This document shows, one piece after another, positions 1-15,861 of a DNA stretch of 17,144 bases. Within the stretch, counting starts at the first letter, position 1. Each line of letters begins with the position of its first letter. The position numbers and the translations under genes are program-made. The stretch lies in the NCBI GenBank assembly GCA_018398765.1, contig JAHBMJ010000376.1, forward strand, positions 32,058-49,201, read 5' to 3'. The notes under the pieces are model-generated. The model was not told the DNA's origin and ran no database searches. It was given only the letters and a program-made list of their open reading frames with translations. Origin of the DNA: Chromera velia. Lineage: Eukaryota; Sar; Chromeraceae.

Positions 1-3000
1 TTTGGGGGGGGGGGGGGCGAGAGAAATGAAGGGAAGAGGACAAAACTCCGCAAGAAGCAAGACGGACACGAAAAGAAAGTCGAAAGCGTCTGCTAGACAT
101 CGAGATGAGAGTAGAGCACCTAACAAACAGAAGAAGAAAAGAAAAGCAGAGCACCCAACGAATTGCGCAGCCCGCATGAAAATGCTGGCTGAGACTAGCT
201 CTCTTTTGCATAAACTCCGAATAAGGGATTCCGGGCCATTGTGCCGAAAAGCAGCAGAGTTGGAATTTCAAACGAATTGCGCAAGGAAAAAAAGCTGTTC
301 GATTTGACCTGATGTTCGATCAAGAGGTTCATGAGGTCCTCCACCAGCTCCACCTGCTTTACCAACGATCCCTCCGGAAGCAGAAGGAGACGCTCGAGCT
401 GGGGGCGCACCTGCACACACACACAAACAGAAAAGATCAACCAACAATAAAAATAAATGGGGCCTCGTGTGGTCAGCAGCAGAAGGAAAAGGTTTCACCT
501 GTGCTCCCCTTCCTTTGTGCATTTCTTCCTTTCGTCCAACCCCCCCCCCACTTCTTCCCTCCTTCCGACTATCCCACAGACTGACTCACCTGCACGACCG
601 CCACTGCGAAGAGCGTTGATGCCAATTGGAGTTGTCTGAAGGCTCTGCAGAACCTCTTCTGCTCCTCCGACAGGGACTCGATCGCGTCCTTAAATTCCTT
701 CGCGGAGGGAATTGTCTCCACCAGAAGGGGGAGAAGCACCTGCATGTGTGGAGGGACAAACGATTGATTGATTCAACGCAGGGGGGACGGATGATATTAC
801 CAGGGCACGTTTTTTGGGTGGAGGATCTGAATTTATTGAGGCAGCGTGTCGGGTAACTTCACACAGGGACTGCAGTGAAGACAGCGGCTCTATTTCCAGG
901 TGGAAAGACAGAGGGAAAAATTAAAAAACAGATGAAGGGCAAGGAGAGACGGAAAGGGGAGGGAAGAGACCGACGTGACACTCAACTGATGCCGCGCAAA
1001 AGTCACTCGCCAATGAGTCAAGAAGAAACAAAACACCCAAACCTACATGCTAATCGACAGCACAAAAAAAGAGACCATCCTGTCTGCCCGGTACGAACAA
1101 GCATCCCTACGCACTGACCTCATCCTTATTCTTGATCAAAATTGCAGCTTTGGGTTCGAACACGTCCTTTGCTGCCAGAGTCCCCACCAGAAGAACGAAG
1201 GAGGAGAACTGCCGAGCTCTGCCACAGAGCTGCAAAGAGGCTGCCTCCTCTCCGGAGAAACTCTGAAGCATCAGACCGTGCAGAAACACAGGACCTTCAA
1301 GCTTAGCTGTCGTTGCAGCACTGAGAGAAATGTTCACAGACGCTCGGGGAGCGCATCTGCTGAAGGTGGCGACGGGGAAACCCGCACTAGAGTCCCCCCC
1401 CTTGAACGATTCCAATGAAATTTGACCCTCAGGGGAGCACCCTGGACGCCGAACATCAAAACAGAAACGCTTGGGGACAAACTCAGGATTGATGAGCTTC
1501 CGGTAGTGGAATTCAATGTACTCATCCAGATCTGAGGATTTCAACTTCTTTCCCACTGCTGCCCCTAATTGTTTGAGCAGCATGAACTCAAGAAAGTCAA
1601 AGCTCTTTCTGGAGATCTCAAACAACGACGTCAGAGCACGACCACCGTGTGCGATCAATGCTTCAACATCTGAGAACAGACAGGAGAGACCGTCTCGGTC
1701 CCCCTGGGGGAAACAGACAGACACTGCCGTCACATGTTCCTGCATTTTTCTCTTGTGCTCTGCAACGAAAGCGAGTGCGTCAGCTGTCGGAAGAAGCAAA
1801 TCCGAATCGGACTCTTCCCCCTCACTCCCACTTCTGTCTTCCAACAGAGGCGCTGCTGCTGCTGTCATCGGCCCTTGGTCAAATTCAGATATCACACTCA
1901 GATCTGAGCGTGTAGTCTCGCCCGGCCCCCCTCTACGCGCCTGCTGAGAGCGCTGTACAGGCCACACAACCAACTGGAAGTGGGAGTCAACTTCACAACC
2001 CCACTGACTGAGTTCCGCGAGTGCCGAGAGAAACTTCTCACTCTCTGGGTTTCTTCTTGGGGTTCTGCACTCTTCCTTCTCTCTGTCGATCTTGAACCCT
2101 CCCTCGAGACTTCCTGACAGGGGGAGAAGTTTGATTAGAGAAGAAATCTCAACCTCAAGGGGGGGAAAGACTTTCGAGTCATAATGGGGGTTCTGCTTTG
2201 CCCCTGTCACAAGCTCAGTCACCCCTGTGCGTGTACGCAGAGTGATTGGGGCCTCTGGCTCGTTCCCGGGGTAGACAGAGAGAACAAAAGAATGACGAAA
2301 CTTCCAGAAGTACTCCGTCACTTTAGTCACTGTCTTGGAGCTGACTGTGACTATCGACGCTATCGTTGTCACGTGCTCCTTGTCAGACTCAACCGTCCGA
2401 GTGGCCTCTCTGATGAACGAGCAATCGCTCTCGCAAGCAAGTCGGAGAGTCACCGTTCTGCAAAGAGAAGAGGAATAATGGAATGTGCACTAGATGCCAG
2501 TCTATGCTTGGATGATTGGATGGAGGCAACTTCTTTATTCGTTCAATACAGACTTCTCTCTCTCTACGTATACCTCCTTCCTTCCTTCTTCGTTTTATTC
2601 GTGGGTTGTCCCCCGCAACCCGAGCGGCGGAGGAAAAGCGTCTCTCTGTCTCTACGGCCTATGAAAAAGAAACCTCTTTCGTGTTTATTTCTTGCTCTGT
2701 TTTTCTGTTCACCGTATGAATCCCTTTCCGGACATATGCAGAACCCCGCGCACCTACCGTTTCTCTGCCCACTCTTTGAGAGTCTTCACTGTGTCTGCCT
2801 TGATGTCGAAGAGCTCGAGGAGATTCCTCAAAACAGAAGCGACGGAGACGGACATGCGCTGCGAGAGAAACAAGGATAAAAGGAATTTAAATTCGATCAG
2901 TGAGGAAGAGGAAAAGGGGTGATGGGTGGAGGCGCAAGAACTTTTGTGTCCTGCTGCGTTCATCGAGGCAGCCAGAGGAGCTAATAGAGAGAAGTGCAGG

Positions 3001-3261
3001 TGAAGTGAGGCAGTCTTGGGGAATGATCGCATTTGAAACATGTAGCAAGAGCACATAGGAAGAGATCAAGAAGGGAACGAGGCCGGGTCGGAAAAGATCA
3101 GAGCGTACCTCAGCAAGTGCGAACTTGTCCATGTACTTGTGTGCTATTTGGTCTGCAAGCTTGGGTTTCCTGTTCACGTTCAGAATTTTTCTGACGGTCT
3201 CCATTGCCTCGTCCATGCTCTGAAGGAAGAGCCGTTCCTGCCGTTCGCTAAAGGTGTCCAT
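1..3261 (-). CDS. Uncharacterised conserved protist protein, 5' part (five exons, continues past left edge)
   Basis: Exons on the minus strand: 3261-3109, 2858-2758, 2457-1119, 739-590 and 410-309. All five are bounded by GT-AG and join in phase (0, 2, 0, 0, 0) to give 615 residues before an intron that opens at 308 and runs off the window. The start is the only ATG of exon 1, in the MDTFSERQER context. Exon 1 and exon 2 are Ala/Leu-rich and helical. Exon 3 (about residues 85-531) carries a YFWKF segment, a beta-rich stretch, an acidic linker near residue 285 (GSEGEESDSD) and a RQFSSFVLLVG segment. Exons 4-5 carry EFKDAIESLS and VRPQLERLLLLPEGSL. From memory these segments, in this order, mark a large family of unknown function in stramenopiles, dinoflagellates and other protists; I could not check this by search. 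No catalytic motif, signal peptide or membrane helix is evident. The gene is divergent from the cyclin-like gene. The exon structure is firm; the function is unknown. Confidence 0.85.
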
Positions 3262-4113
3262 GTTTGCAAGGTCTCGTTTCGAGTCTTATTAGCTTTTGGC
3301 ACCTGAGAAGACCGCTCTCAACTCAACTTCTCCTCGAAAGCACAAGCGGACACGAGGAAGTTGGTGGCGTTCTCTTGCACCCAAAGATACAGGTGAAGAG
3401 ACGAAGTATGAAGTGAAAAACCCTAAGAACGACTTCCTGTAGACAGCTCGAATTTCTGCGATCAAAAATTTCAAAGAAAAGACAGAAGTCGGAAGCTCAG
3501 CTCCGATCATCTCATTGAGTCGATTCGGCCCTGCTGAAGGTCGCTGAAGAATGCTGAAGAGCGCGTTTCTAGAAAGTTTTCGGAGCTCATTCGTTTCCCG
3601 GAAACTGAGTCTCCAACTCGATCGTCGCGTTTCTCGGGCCGCCGGACCGGGATACCGCGCGGTGGATGGCCCTAATTAAGCCGGGCCCGCGGCCCGCGGC
3701 GCCGACTCCGCGCGCGCGACGCCTCAGCCGGGGCTCGCCCTTGCATGCATGCACGCGCCATCCAAGGAACATGCATCCAAGGAACTCACTCAAGCAATCT
3801 CAAGCATATGCATGCTGGCGCTGCGGCCGAAAATGCTCGCGCGAGCCTTCGATCGCACCTTCGACATCTTTTGGCCTGGTCAAGATTGGTCAAGAAAGTC
3901 ATAGAAAGTCGCCGGATCGAAGAGAAGGGTACTCAGGTGTCCACAGAAGGGTGCTCCAAAAATCCTCTTAAGGTCCGCAGAATTCTTTTGAATCAAACTT
4001 CAGAGCACAAGGCAAACGCACAAAAGGATTTTTGTCTGTCTGTTGATTGGTGTTCGTTTTCAGGGCTCTTTGCTTTCTGTTTGGGTTTTGCTCGCCACGT
4101 TGGGTTCTTTCTC
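3262..4113. promoter_or_regulatory. Divergent intergenic region with GC-rich core and TGCATGCATGCA motifs
   Basis: About 850 bp separate the start codons of the two divergent genes, so both promoters and both 5' leaders must lie here. A strongly GC-rich core at about 3640-3730 contains alternating and self-complementary CG runs (GGGCCCGCGGCCCGCGGCGCC). It is followed by TGCATGCATGCA at 3742-3753, an ATGCATC at about 3771 and ATGCATGC at about 3808. TGCATGCA-like words are known targets of ApiAP2 DNA-binding proteins in apicomplexans; a similar role here is inference. I see no clear TATA box. A pyrimidine-rich AG at about 4060 could be the acceptor of a 5'-leader intron of the plus-strand gene. 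Open frames across this stretch are compositional and I do not call them genes. Confidence 0.5.
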
Positions 4114-10143
<6,030 letters not shown>

Positions 10144-11200
10144 TCAGCTTCTCTCTATGTGCGTGTGGGATGTCCGACAGTTTGGCAAAAGAAGACAGAG
10201 GGAAGAGAGAAAGAAAAAGAAAGTGAGACGAAGGTGCGTGAGGTTCGAAAGAGGGGCAGGCACACAGCACGGATACAAGGAGAGAGGAGAAGGTTTAATT
10301 TGACAACAGAGGTGAGAAGGAAATGAATCGATCGACCGATCAGGAAGTTCCTTCTGCAAGCAAAGGTGAAGAACACATTCTGAATCCGCACCTTCCTACT
10401 GGCCTCACTGTCTGCCTGCCTTTTTTGTTCTTCGATCGATCGATGCATGGGGGTGGGGAGGGGATGCAGGGGTGGGAGGGGAATGGGAACATGAGTAGGT
10501 GGAGGATCAGGAAAACGACTCTGTCACAGCAAGCTTGCGATTCGGTGTAGTGAGGAAGCGAGAGGCTGCATCCACAAAGGCGGCATCCATTGTGGGGGAG
10601 GAGGGTGTGTGGACGGTCTCGGTGCGTGGATGGATGGATGGATCGTCGTGTCGCGTATATGGGTGGAGAGGAGAGAGGGAGGATCAGTGGGAGGGAGGGA
10701 CGAGACAGAGAAAGAAAGAAAGTGAGGAAGGAACACGGGGGGAGGGCATCAAGGAGACATGCAGGGGAAAGAAATGGAGGAAGGACTGGCCTGGTTCGAT
10801 GAATTCTTCTGTAAGGGAACATTTTCTCCTTTCTTTCTTTCCTTCCTATCTCCTCCCTCCCTTCCTGCCTTCTTCGTCTGAGTTGCTGAGCAACTTGCCC
10901 CCACTGCTGTGGCTGTCCGTTTGAAAAAAATAAAGAGAATTCGACACAGACTGGTCAGACAATATCTGTTTTGATGGCTTCCCTGCACTGCCTCTGATTG
11001 TTTCTGACTTTTGTGGTTGTGCCTGTCTCATTCATCATCCTTCTCGCTTCCCCATTCCCCCTCTTCTCTTCTTCCTTTCTCCCCCCCCTTTCTGGTCCTT
11101 GATGTTTGTCTTTCTTGCCTCAAACTTTAGAATTTTCTTCCTATTGCAGCTTCGACCTCTCCTTGTCTGACAGACAAACGAAGAAAGGCAACAGGGCCGT
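10144..11200 (+). other. 3' flank and low-complexity spacer after the cyclin-fold gene
   Basis: No credible gene lies here. Purine-rich stretches (GAAAGA, GGAT and GATC short repeats near 10200, 10435, 10630 and 10710) give open frames of low-complexity Arg/Glu/Lys or Ser/Pro that do not look like proteins. An AATAAA hexamer at 10929-10934 could be a polyadenylation signal for the upstream gene, which would give a 3' UTR of about 800 nt. This is only a suggestion, because the hexamer sits in an A-run and protist signals vary. Confidence 0.4.
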
Positions 11201-11215
11201 ACGCACACGCATGCA

Positions 11216-11275
<60 letters not shown>
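11201..11275. repeat. (CA)n / (CGCACA) microsatellite
   Basis: About 75 bp of nearly pure CA dinucleotides with scattered CG interruptions (GCGCGC near 11226 and CGCA near 11249). It generates spurious Cys-Val repeat frames on the minus strand. Long alternating purine-pyrimidine tracts of this kind can adopt Z-form DNA. Confidence 0.95.
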
Positions 11276-12589
11276 ATGATTGATCGACCATGCAGCGACA
11301 GGACCAGAGACAAGTCCAAGGAGTTCGTTAGTCAAAAGGGGTCGTCTATTCACTGATAGATGATTGACAAAACAAGGGTTTCAGATCGAAAAAGAGAGGG
11401 GGGGACGAAAGAAGGGCCAGGGGCATCTTTTTTGTGAGTCGTGCTGTCTCTTTGTGCGCCCATGTCTAAGCGATGCAAAGCTGTGGGCTTGGACGGAGAA
11501 GGAGAGTGCTCTGCGGCTCTTAGATTTCGCTTAGATTTCGATTGTCTCTCCCCCCTCATTTGACTTTTGCGCCTTTTCTTCTTATGGTCTTTTGTCCCCT
11601 TTTTCCGCTGGTGCTTTTCTCCTTACATTCGCTTTTTCTTCCGCTCCCAGACGCACCCTCTCTGATCATCCCTTCGTCTGTCGAGTTTCTTATGCGTTCT
11701 CTTCCTTTCCTTGAATTCTCAAGGAGAGAAGAGAAACGAAATTCTGCTCAGAGAAGGAATGATAGATGCACAGGTGGGGTTCGTCTGCTTTCGTCTGTCT
11801 CGGATGCCGTCTTTCGAGAGAGATCGGAGTGGAGGGATGGCAGGAAGAAACAAAAGAAAGGGGAAAAAGGCGCTTTAAGCGACCACCAGCACGTAGGAAG
11901 GGAGGGAGAAGTGGTCAGTCACGCTATAGAGAACCAGACAGCACGCGCTGCTGGGTTCTCATGTATGTTTCTGCGTATGCATATGTATGTATGTATGTCT
12001 GAAACAAAAGAGAAAAGGGCACAAATCTAGACACAACCACCGGCATCGTTGCGGCACGATCCCTTTCAGTGAGCAAAGGGTTCCACATGAAGGGTTCGCG
12101 TGCTTGTAAATATCGATAAGTTCAAAGGAAAAACAAAAAATCGAGGGAAAAGGATTGCAGGACAAAGAAGCCTTAACCCAGAGAAGGAGAGCGAGAGACA
12201 AACGAATTCACGATCGGCTTAGCTTGCAGTGGTGCGTGCAAGCAAACAATGATATCGCCATCGTCCCGTTCATCTAGACAGGCAAACAGACAGTCCGGGT
12301 TGCTAATTCAATTTGAAAACTCCGCACAGTTTTCCTCTCTTCTTCATCTCCGCCTGACTTCTTGCTTTCTTTTCTCGCACTCAATATTCGTCGACGCAGA
12401 CTGATGTCCAGTCCGACGGAATTTCGCTTGGGAAAGGCACCGAAAATGCTTCAGTGGGTACTCTCCAGAAGAGTCTTTCGGTTCAATAGGCTTGTGGCCC
12501 TGCTTTGTTTGGGGTCGTGTTGACAGTTCCAGTTTGTGCATCATTCGGCGCATGTGAACGAGTGCGTGTTGGCTTGTCTGATATTTTCG
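11276..12589. other. Gene-free spacer
   Basis: I see no gene on either strand. Frames here are short and low in complexity, lack splice-compatible partners and read through pyrimidine-rich or purine-rich tracts. Small repeats include two copies of CTTAGATTTCG near 11518-11540 and an ATGT tetranucleotide run at about 11980-11998. Confidence 0.5.
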
Positions 12590-12613
12590 CGCCAGTTAAT
12601 TTGACCATTGGCA

Positions 12614-12630
12614 GGCTACTACTAGTAGCC
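12614..12630. repeat. Perfect hairpin GGCTACT-ACT-AGTAGCC
   Basis: A seven-base perfect stem with a three-base loop lies at the left edge of the AT-rich block. A second palindrome, ACTAGGC-C-GCCTAGT, lies near 12922-12936, and TTTGGAGCT/AGCTCCAAA pairs 12694-12702 with 12735-12743. Confidence 0.65.
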
Positions 12631-12782
12631 GCTGAGAGACTAGGACCCTGGCTCTTAATTACCCTAATACTAGCCCTAATATGATGGAGATGGTTTGGAG
12701 CTATACATGCAAATCTCCAAATGCGTTTAATTAGAGCTCCAAATCCTATGATGATATCATAATGATGCACAAGATGATGCAA

Positions 12783-12812
12783 TTAGTGACTATGTTTGAT
12801 TTGATTTGATTT
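12783..12812 (+). repeat. Left arm of 30-bp inverted repeat
   Basis: It begins TTAGTGACTATGTTT and continues into TTTGA pentamers. It matches the reverse complement of 13831-13860 at 27 of 30 positions. A TA dinucleotide (12784-12785) precedes GTGAC, mirroring GTCAC-TA at the other end. This would fit a Tc1/mariner-type TA target, although TA is also simply part of the palindrome. Confidence 0.75.
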
Positions 12813-13232
12813 GAAGTAGAGCTTAGTAAGCTCAAATCAAATATTAAGTTGAGAAGATCTTAGCTACACAGTACGATTAGCCTGAGGAGTAACGAAAGTA
12901 AGATCATTACTAGGATGGTTACTAGGCCGCCTAGTTAATTACTAATTTTGTGGTTACGGTAGTAGTGTGCCAATGGTAGTGGTAATAGCTAAAAACTGGC
13001 AGATTTACTACTTAGTAGCCACATTTTGAGTCAAACTTAACCCACAAGACCAATTTTAGACTAGTAAAACTCAATGTTCATCATTTTATGACTAAACCCT
13101 AACTAGTATATCATTATGTATAGCATATATTATTTGAGTATGATGATTTCAGGGCTTTAAACTGTTAATAAGTTAAGTAGTCAAACTTTAAAATATGTTT
13201 AGCAACTGTTTTTACCAGAGTTTTTCCTTGAA

Positions 13233-13339
13233 GTACCATAGTAGTGGTACACGCGGATATACGCCTTCAAGTCTGCTGGTTACCATCTCCTGGTTACTAA
13301 ACTGATGGTAACTCACTACTGGCTTAAAAGGGCCAGTAG
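13233..13339. repeat. Cluster of three perfect hairpins
   Basis: Stems: GTACCA/TGGTAC (13233-13238 with 13245-13250), GTTACCATC/GATGGTAAC (13279-13287 with 13304-13312) and CTACTGGC/GCCAGTAG (13316-13323 with 13332-13339). All three fall within 107 bp of the AT-rich block and share ACTAC/GTAGT words, which suggests a structured internal region and not chance. Confidence 0.65.
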
Positions 13340-13830
13340 TCCTAGTGGTAGTCTAGCCGGTAGTCACTCCTAACCATACTATATAATCTTAGCTTTCAGA
13401 CGTCTATTAAATACGATCAAATATGAGTCAAATATGATATTCAGCCTCAAATATGAGGGCCCCAGAAAATTAAAGTTTTATAATTCAATCTCATCAATCG
13501 ATCCATATGCATTATACACATAATCACAATACAAAGGCAAAAAACGATTTAAAAACATTTTCTAGAGATCTCAGATCTATACCAAGAAAAACGTCTTAAG
13601 TTGTATTAGATTTTAGGTTTTATCCCCGTTTTGGTAGAAAAACGCCAATGAGTAATTCATTTTAGCAACTCAATAACACTGGAAAACCCTGGTGAAAACC
13701 CTAAGGGTTCAACCTCAAATCCTACATCAAATATCAAATATTTGAGCTTGAAGTTCAAATCAAATCAAATCAAACTAAACTTCTAGACTGAACCAAATAT
13801 ATTTAACATCATGTAACCTTAAAAAAAAAA

Positions 13831-13860
13831 AAATCAAATCAAATTAAACATGGTCACTAG
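13831..13860 (-). repeat. Right arm of 30-bp inverted repeat
   Basis: Reverse-complement partner of 12783-12812. It follows a 13-base A-run (13821-13833) and ends GGTCACTAG. If GTGAC/GTCAC are the true termini, the element is 12786-13857, about 1.07 kb. Confidence 0.75.
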
Positions 13861-13960
13861 ATACAATTAATAAATTGACGGTGTATTATTGACCTACATG
13901 CACTATCTGTGTTTATAAAGTACAGAAAAAAAATTATGTCTATTCATGACTTTAAGTCTG

Positions 13961-14252
13961 ATTCATCCTCTCTAGCATCCTCTGGATCACTGCAGCGTGA
14001 CACTGCTCTCCTCATTAGCAGAAGACCCGGATGCATGCATGCACGGCTCGAGTGGCTCGGCGAGGCTCGGCCTGCACGCGCACGCACAAAAAAGCATGCC
14101 GGCGCCCCATGTATGGCCCTGGAAAGCGAAGCGGGGGGCACTTAGGAAACAATCCCCTGAGCCCATGCATGGGAGCTTTCGTCAAAAGAAGGCCCTGGAA
14201 AGGTTTGCTCCCAATTGGCTCAGACAAGTGCGTGCCGAGACAGCTAGACGTA
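13961..14252. other. Higher-GC spacer with TGCATGCATGCA and GGCTCG words
   Basis: Between the AT-rich block and the kinase fragment there is no supported gene. The stretch holds TGCATGCATGCA (14032-14043), three GGCTCG words (about 14045-14070), a perfect 12-bp palindrome CCCATGCATGGG (14162-14173) and a GGCCCTGGAAAG direct repeat (about 14115 and 14191). The TGCATGCATGCA and GGCTCG words recur in the divergent promoter near 3730-3753. Confidence 0.5.
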
Positions 14253-14273
14253 TCAGGTTGCCGTCCGTGCTAC

Positions 14274-15046
14274 ATGCAGGGAAACGACAAACCAATCCAG
14301 GGGGAAAAACTCCCCGTCTCGGAAGTGTATAGTTTGATGCAGCCAACCTCTCATTTTGTCGAGCTGCGGTCGCATCAAACGCGTGAGTTCGACCATTCTT
14401 GCAATTTGTGCCTTGATTTTGCGATGGCGTTCCACCGTTTCACTCTCTGTGCGCGGACCGGGCGCGGCTTCCTCCTCTGTCAATTCGTGCTGCAGCAGAG
14501 TCTGCAGACTGAGATGGAAGTCCCCGGCAAGCAGGGTCGTGCCAGAGAGGGGGCCCCTGATTTCGTGCATGATGTACGAGATGAAGCGCTTCAGCGTCTC
14601 CTCAGCTGTGGACCGTAGCGCGTCGGCATCTCCCAGGCTGTCAAAGTAGGAGCGTGTTCTGAGTCTGTCCAAAAGGTAACCACTCACCGGAAAGAACACC
14701 AGACATGCAAGGCCTGGCAGTAGAAAATCTCGTCCGACGTGGTGCAAAGCGTTCCCGACAAAAAGACCCGTGTCGGTCAAGCTCAATATCCAGTAGTGAC
14801 GTTTGGAGAAGTGGAAAGAGGAGAGCACCAGTTTTTGATACGTTGCTGCGAAGGCACAACGCAAATGTGGCGTGGCATCAAACGAGCGGGAGAGAGAGTC
14901 CTTCAATGTGATCAGAGGGAAATAGGCGCATGATCGGATGAGAAAGTGAATGAAAGAAAGAAGGAATGAAAGAATGAAGAATTGGATGCAAGCAGCTGAA
15001 GGAAAAGGAAGGGATGAGCGAACAAATCAAGTCCACAAAGAATGGA

Positions 15047-15080
<34 letters not shown>

Positions 15081-15548
15081 AGGAAGGAAGGAAGGAAGGA
15101 AGGAAGGAACGAAGGAAACAAAGAAAGAAACAAACAGACAAAGAAACAAACAAACAAACAAACAAACAGACAAACACAGGAAGAATGACAGGCCCACCAA
15201 CCAGCACAAAAAAAAGAGACAGACCTGAAGTCCCCAACGACACCAAACGGACGTGCAAGTTCGGGTTCGCGCCTAGGTCCGCCCCTATGAAGTGGGCGGC
15301 ATGGAAGAAGAGAAGGCTGACTAACGTTGTCAGGGAGCATACAAACTCAGCCTCTTTCAGTGCGTTCACATCCACATGTTTCTCCTTTTGATTCATCAGG
15401 GGACAGAGTGAGGATGCGAGAGGAAAGCATAGATCAAAAGGCACGCTGTAGAAAAGGCTCTCGGGAGGGACCCCAACAGGAAGAGGGCTGCGAGCAAGAC
15501 CACGAAGAGACTTGCAAACGCTGCGGAAATCCATAGCTGCTCCGTGTG
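14274..15548 (-). CDS. Histidine kinase exons: membrane segments and HisKA/DHp domain
   Basis: Two exons join in phase 1: one ending at 15225 (donor CTTCAG|GTCTGT) and one starting at 14845 (acceptor CTTCGCAG). The 379-bp intron contains the tetranucleotide microsatellite. The upstream exon reads NALKEAEFVCSLTTLVSLLF with a hydrophobic helix; its own acceptor may be at 15549, where CTGCTGCAG is preceded by a pyrimidine tract. The downstream exon has two more hydrophobic stretches, a YLLDRLRTRSYFDSL linker, then ETLKRFISYIMHEIRGPLSG, the H-box of a dimerisation/phospho-acceptor domain, followed by the second helix KAQIARMVELTRLM. A donor CAT|GTAGCA at 14274 is possible; otherwise the frame ends at 14253. 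The role by family would be autophosphorylation on His, but with no ATPase domain in view this fragment could not do that alone. Confidence 0.65.
15047..15177. repeat. Tetranucleotide microsatellite (GAAA)n(GGAA)n(CAAA)n
   Basis: About 130 bp of tandem tetranucleotides shift from GAAA to GGAA to CAAA/CAGA units inside the 379-bp intron of the kinase fragment. Translated frames (Lys-Glu-Arg repeats on plus, Phe-Leu-Pro-Ser or Cys-Leu-Phe-Val on minus) are artefacts of it. Confidence 0.95.
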
Positions 15549-15626
15549 CTGCAGCAGCCAGGAGTGGAGGCAGATGGCTACGTATGATTTGAGCTCCAGC
15601 GAAAATTGCGGCGAAGTCGCCTCATG
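15399..15626 (-). CDS. Hydrophobic exon in the alternative frame of the kinase locus
   Basis: After an acceptor TTTGCCTAG ending at 15627 the frame reads HEATSPQFSLELKSYVAICL, then an Ala/Leu/Val-rich membrane helix beginning LWISAAFASLFVVLL and a second hydrophobic stretch, and stops at 15398-15396. It overlaps the other kinase frame, which is open from 15548 and carries on downstream, and is offset from it by one base. Its strong membrane-helix character and position before the other membrane segments suggest this is the true ancestral frame here. A one-base loss in or near the CCCC run at 15399-15402 would explain the switch. Confidence 0.4.
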
Positions 15627-15861
15627 CTAGGCAAAAAGCTGAAACCAAAACTATCCATGAACAACAAAAAAATAAGAATGGACCAACGAGCCGACAAGGA
15701 ACACCAACAAATAAACAAAGAGAAGACACACAGCGAGAGAGGTCCGAGGCCAACAGACCAGCGCAGCCGCAGAAACAAAACAGAAGTGTGGGCTGGACAG
15801 CCTACTGCAGCGTCAGCCTCACAGACAAGGACTGCCAGCATCTTCTTGGCCGCACTGTCTC

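Larger units (their letters stand above)
12590..13960. mobile_element. AT-rich gene-free block, likely non-autonomous transposable element
   Basis: Base composition drops abruptly from the GC-rich or mixed DNA on both sides to AT-rich sequence, and no frame over about 100 codons survives. Inside lies a 30-bp inverted repeat (12783-12812 against 13831-13860) with 27 of 30 positions identical, and at least six perfect hairpins. Repeats of TTTGA/TCAAA near both ends and three copies of TCAAATATGA (13417, 13428, 13447) add to the repeat-like character. There is no transposase, reverse transcriptase or integrase, so an autonomous partner would be needed. The outer limits are judged by composition only. 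It could instead be an unusual AT-rich regulatory or scaffold region. Confidence 0.5.

Noticed and set aside
1516-1947. 143-codon plus-strand frame
   Set aside because: It is antisense to exon 3 of the minus-strand gene, whose splice phases and family match are far stronger.
3587-3971. Arg/Pro-rich frames in the divergent promoter
   Set aside because: They are produced by the CG-rich core; stop-free only by composition and conflicting on both strands.
10499-10924. 141-codon plus-strand frame after the cyclin-fold gene
   Set aside because: Low-complexity Arg/Glu/Gly then Ser/Leu/Pro sequence from purine and pyrimidine runs; no domain or splice partner.
11035-11353. Minus-strand frames with Cys-Val repeats
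   Set aside because: They are translations of the CA microsatellite at 11201-11275, with no codon-like composition around it.
11542-12030. 162-codon plus-strand frame
   Set aside because: Shifts from pyrimidine-rich to purine-rich low-complexity residues; no motif, no plausible partner exons.
12660-13710. CCCTAA words suggesting an internal telomere array
   Set aside because: Only scattered single copies (near 12662, 12674, 13096 and 13699), not a tandem array.
14912-15340. Lys-Glu-Arg-rich plus frames and Phe-Leu-Pro-Ser-rich minus frames
   Set aside because: They come from the tetranucleotide repeat at 15047-15177, which lies in an intron whose flanking exons join in phase.
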